Positions 5,473-7,361 of a DNA stretch of 7,361 bases are shown one piece after another. The DNA lies in the NCBI GenBank assembly GCA_030633015.1, contig DAOVTR010000077.1, forward strand, positions 1 through 7,361, given 5' to 3'. Every line of letters begins with the position of its first letter. The first letter of the stretch is position 1. Under the pieces are notes generated by a model. It was not told the DNA's origin. It made no database searches and was given only the letters and a program-made list of their open reading frames with translations. The translations under genes were made by a program, and so were the position numbers. This stretch comes from Bdellovibrionales bacterium (GTDB lineage: Bacteria; Bdellovibrionota; Bacteriovoracia; Bacteriovoracales; Bacteriovoracaceae).

Positions 5473-6924
5473 TTGAATATTGAGAATCTGTGTATTGATC
5501 TTTTAAAAAGAAGTCTGTCTCCTATTCCTCAAGAGCTTAATGAGCTTGACTGGAAGGTAATGTTATCTAGTAAAAAAGAGAGATTAAAAAAACATCTTAG
5601 TGCTTTTGCAAATTTAAAAGATGGAGGATTTTTAATATTTGGTGTAGATGATGATGGAAAAATTATAGGCATACCTGACGAAGACAGTCGGTTAATCGCG
5701 GATATTTTAGCAAATATGGCCCGAACTGCTCTTGAACCTCAAATAAATATCAAGTTTATTACATTTGAGTTTAAAGCAAAAAACCTTCTTGGAATATATA
5801 TAGAGGAGAGTTTTGAAAAGCCTGTACATATCAAAAATAAAGGCCTTGAGAGGTCATATATTAGGGCAGGAGGACAATCTAGGCTCATGAATAAGGATGA
5901 AATACGGCATTCAATTTTAAGTTCTAGAACATTAAGATTTGGTGAGCTGCCTGCATCTTTGTCAAGGGAGTATATTGAAAAATGGGATGATTGTTTTAAT
6001 TTTTCAGAGGTTATAAAAAGGACAATGCCTAATGGTTTTTCAGATCAAAGTTCTCAAATGGAGTATCTTGCATCGTTAAAATTATTTGATAAATCCTATG
6101 AAAAATTTTCACCAACGAATCTTGCAATAATTTGCTGTGCAAAAGATTTTAATAAATTAATCTCTTATGAAAAATTTGCGTTAAGAATGGTTGAATACAA
6201 AGGAAATACTAAAATAACAGCAAGAAGAGATAAAACTTTTCAAATGGGATTTAGCTTAAGTCTAGATTTAATTATTGATACGCTTATTCACTGGTTGCCA
6301 TATACAGAAAAGGTGCAGAGAGCAACGGTTATAAGAACGCCTATTATACCTGAAGTAGCTTTAAGAGAAATTATTGTAAATGCGATTATTCATAGGGATT
6401 ATACCATAACCTCAAGTTCAATAACGGTTGAAGTTTTTTCGGATAGAGTAGAGGTAACATCTCCAGGAGGGTTGCTTCCAGAGGTAACTGTTGATCGTTT
6501 GATTGATCATCCATCTAGAACAAGGAATGAAGTTTTATCTGATCTCATGAGGAAATTAAATTTTTGTGAGGAGCGAGGCAGTGGCATTGATAAATCCGTA
6601 ATCGCAATGGAAAAAAATGGTTATCCAGCAATACAATTTATAAATGAACCAGGTTATTTCAAGGTAATTTTGTCTGCTCATAGAGAATTTTCATCACTGA
6701 CCAATGACGAAAAAATGAATGCAATTTTTCAACATTGTTGCTTAAATGTAGTTATTCAAAGAAAAACAACAGGAAGATCTATTAGAGATCGATTTCATTT
6801 AAACAGAAGCGAATCAACCAAGATTTATAAATTAATTGAAGAGATTATAAGATTGGGAAAAATTAAATTGGCCAATCCGGAATCTTCCCGTAGAGATCAA
6901 TATTATTTGCCCTATTGGGCGTAG
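5473..6924 (+). CDS. Schlafen-like AlbA_2 protein with GHKL-type ATPase region and wHTH tail (COG2865-like)
   Basis: The 483-residue protein has the order AlbA_2 (PF04326, about 15-135), a linker, HATPase_c_4 (PF13749, about 280-405) and a C-terminal winged helix (about 412-480). In AlbA_2 the features seen are E21 and D26 followed by K28, then AFANLKDGGFLIFGVDDDG (44-62). The acidic residues occupy places similar to the nuclease residues of eukaryotic Schlafens, although D26 replaces the usual Glu. The ATPase part has REIIVNAIIHRDY (298-310), SPGGLLP (330-336) and ERGSGI (367-372). This is the layout of COG2865 proteins, often annotated as transcriptional regulators or as RecG-like, but no helicase motifs are present. 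The length is normal for the family. It is cytoplasmic, and its likely targets are nucleic acids. It may regulate transcription or act in stress or defence. Its own divergent region could be its target, which is inference. Confidence 0.88.
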   Translation: MNIENLCIDLLKRSLSPIPQELNELDWKVMLSSKKERLKKHLSAFANLKDGGFLIFGVDDDGKIIGIPDEDSRLIADILANMARTALEPQINIKFITFEFKAKNLLGIYIEESFEKPVHIKNKGLERSYIRAGGQSRLMNKDEIRHSILSSRTLRFGELPASLSREYIEKWDDCFNFSEVIKRTMPNGFSDQSSQMEYLASLKLFDKSYEKFSPTNLAIICCAKDFNKLISYEKFALRMVEYKGNTKITARRDKTFQMGFSLSLDLIIDTLIHWLPYTEKVQRATVIRTPIIPEVALREIIVNAIIHRDYTITSSSITVEVFSDRVEVTSPGGLLPEVTVDRLIDHPSRTRNEVLSDLMRKLNFCEERGSGIDKSVIAMEKNGYPAIQFINEPGYFKVILSAHREFSSLTNDEKMNAIFQHCCLNVVIQRKTTGRSIRDRFHLNRSESTKIYKLIEEIIRLGKIKLANPESSRRDQYYLPYWA

Positions 6925-6931
6925 AGAGTTG

Positions 6932-6956
6932 TCGAGCATTACGCTCGGATTTTATT
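6932..6956 (+). terminator. Intrinsic terminator after the Schlafen-like gene
   Basis: CGAGC (6933-6937) and GCTCG (6943-6947) form a perfect 5-bp GC-rich stem around the loop ATTAC, extendable by a T-G pair. GATTTTATT follows as an imperfect T-tract. It begins eight bases after the stop codon of the Schlafen-like gene and precedes a separate promoter, a normal place for a rho-independent terminator. Confidence 0.6.
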
Positions 6957-6959
6957 AAC

Positions 6960-6988
6960 TTGTCACAATTATAATTTTTAAATATTCT
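6960..6988 (+). promoter_or_regulatory. Sigma70-type promoter of the last gene
   Basis: TTGTCA at 6960-6965 (5 of 6 to TTGACA) and TATTCT at 6983-6988 (4 of 6 to TATAAT) are separated by exactly 17 bases, downstream of the terminator and 25 bases before the ATG at 7014. An exact TATAAT at 6970-6975 overlaps the spacer but has no fitting -35 box, so the first pair is preferred. Confidence 0.5.
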
Positions 6989-7013
6989 ATTTTATATTTA
7001 CTTAGGAGCTGTA

Positions 7014-7361
7014 ATGAAAAAATTATTTATAATTTTAAATTTAATTCTATTATCAATGTCTTGTTTGGCAGTAGAAAATAGTTTTTTTACAGGTAAATGG
7101 GCCGGAAAAGGGATTATTAAAGATCAATATGGAAAAACTGTTTTATGTGAATTATCCGTAATTAGACTTGATTATTCCCCTGAAAAAATGATTGTTTATC
7201 CATATAATATTAAATGTGGATCATATGAAGAACACAGTAACCTTTATACTGCAATCTTTAATGAAGGAAATGTTTTTTTTGAAGATCATGGAAAGGTTGG
7301 AACAATTAAAAATGGACGTATAGAAGCTAAAATTAATTATGAGTTTTTGGATCTAACTGAA
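7014..7361 (+). CDS. Small exported protein, function unknown (3' end outside window)
   Basis: The frame is open from ATG to the window end, giving 116 residues with no stop. AGGAG at 7004-7008, five bases before the ATG, fixes the start. Residues 1-19 are a signal peptide (MKKLFIILNLILLSMSCLA). Cleavage after CLA by signal peptidase I seems likely. Lipoprotein processing at C17 is possible, but Ser at -3 (SMSC) is not the usual Leu/Val/Ile. The mature part has FFTGKWAGKG near the start, then alternating strand-like segments with Tyr and Phe, and two cysteines (C45, C68) that could form a disulfide, suggesting a small periplasmic or surface beta protein. The opening G-x-W pattern recalls lipocalin-like barrels, but this is only an impression. 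I do not recognise the family. The gene has its own promoter and is separated from the upstream gene by a terminator. Confidence 0.75.
   Translation, partial: MKKLFIILNLILLSMSCLAVENSFFTGKWAGKGIIKDQYGKTVLCELSVIRLDYSPEKMIVYPYNIKCGSYEEHSNLYTAIFNEGNVFFEDHGKVGTIKNGRIEAKINYEFLDLTE

Noticed and set aside
5473..6924. Reading the Schlafen-like protein as a RecG helicase
   Set aside because: Automatic names for this family often say RecG-like, but no Walker A/B or other helicase motifs are visible. The domain order is AlbA_2, GHKL-type region and wHTH.

Overview
The window looks like chromosomal DNA of an AT-rich (roughly 30% GC by eye) Gram-negative bacterium. Two features point to an outer membrane: several genes encode Sec-type signal peptides, and one protein is a TPR plus beta-barrel ending in an aromatic beta-strand with terminal Phe. 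A free-standing exported FecR-domain protein, an MJ0042-like zinc ribbon and a receiver-first histidine kinase with a separate HPt protein would suit Bdellovibrionota (Bacteriovorax-like) or a related deltaproteobacterial-type lineage. That placement is inference and no marker gene in the window proves it. I see no rRNA, tRNA, CRISPR array, insertion sequence or integrase.

Layout. Positions 1-3739 (+ strand) form a compact run of four genes, probably one operon whose promoter lies upstream of the window. They are the C-terminal part of an unrecognised six-cysteine protein (1-807), an exported FecR-domain protein (823-1803), a TPR plus outer-membrane beta-barrel protein (1842-3413), and a small zinc-ribbon protein with a C-terminal membrane helix (3416-3739). 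A weak hairpin with a T-tract lies at the convergent junction. On the - strand, a two-gene signalling operon reads 5366 to 3759: a soluble REC-HisKA-HATPase kinase followed by a single-domain HPt protein. A 106-bp divergent intergenic region separates it from a + strand Schlafen-like (AlbA_2) protein with a GHKL-type ATPase region and a winged-helix tail (5473-6924), which starts with TTG. A reasonable intrinsic terminator and a separate sigma70-type promoter follow. The last gene is a short exported protein cut off by the window end (7014-7361).

How they may work together. The first four genes most plausibly make an envelope module: a porin-like barrel with a periplasmic TPR scaffold, a periplasmic FecR-domain partner, a putative exported cysteine-containing substrate or surface protein, and a cytoplasmic-side zinc-ribbon membrane protein. 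This is the best candidate for an undescribed system here, but the functional link rests only on gene order and predicted location. The kinase and HPt form part of a multistep phosphorelay whose sensor input and DNA-binding output are not in the window. The Schlafen-like protein could be a regulator or a nucleic-acid-acting stress or defence protein. No neighbouring defence gene supports the latter.
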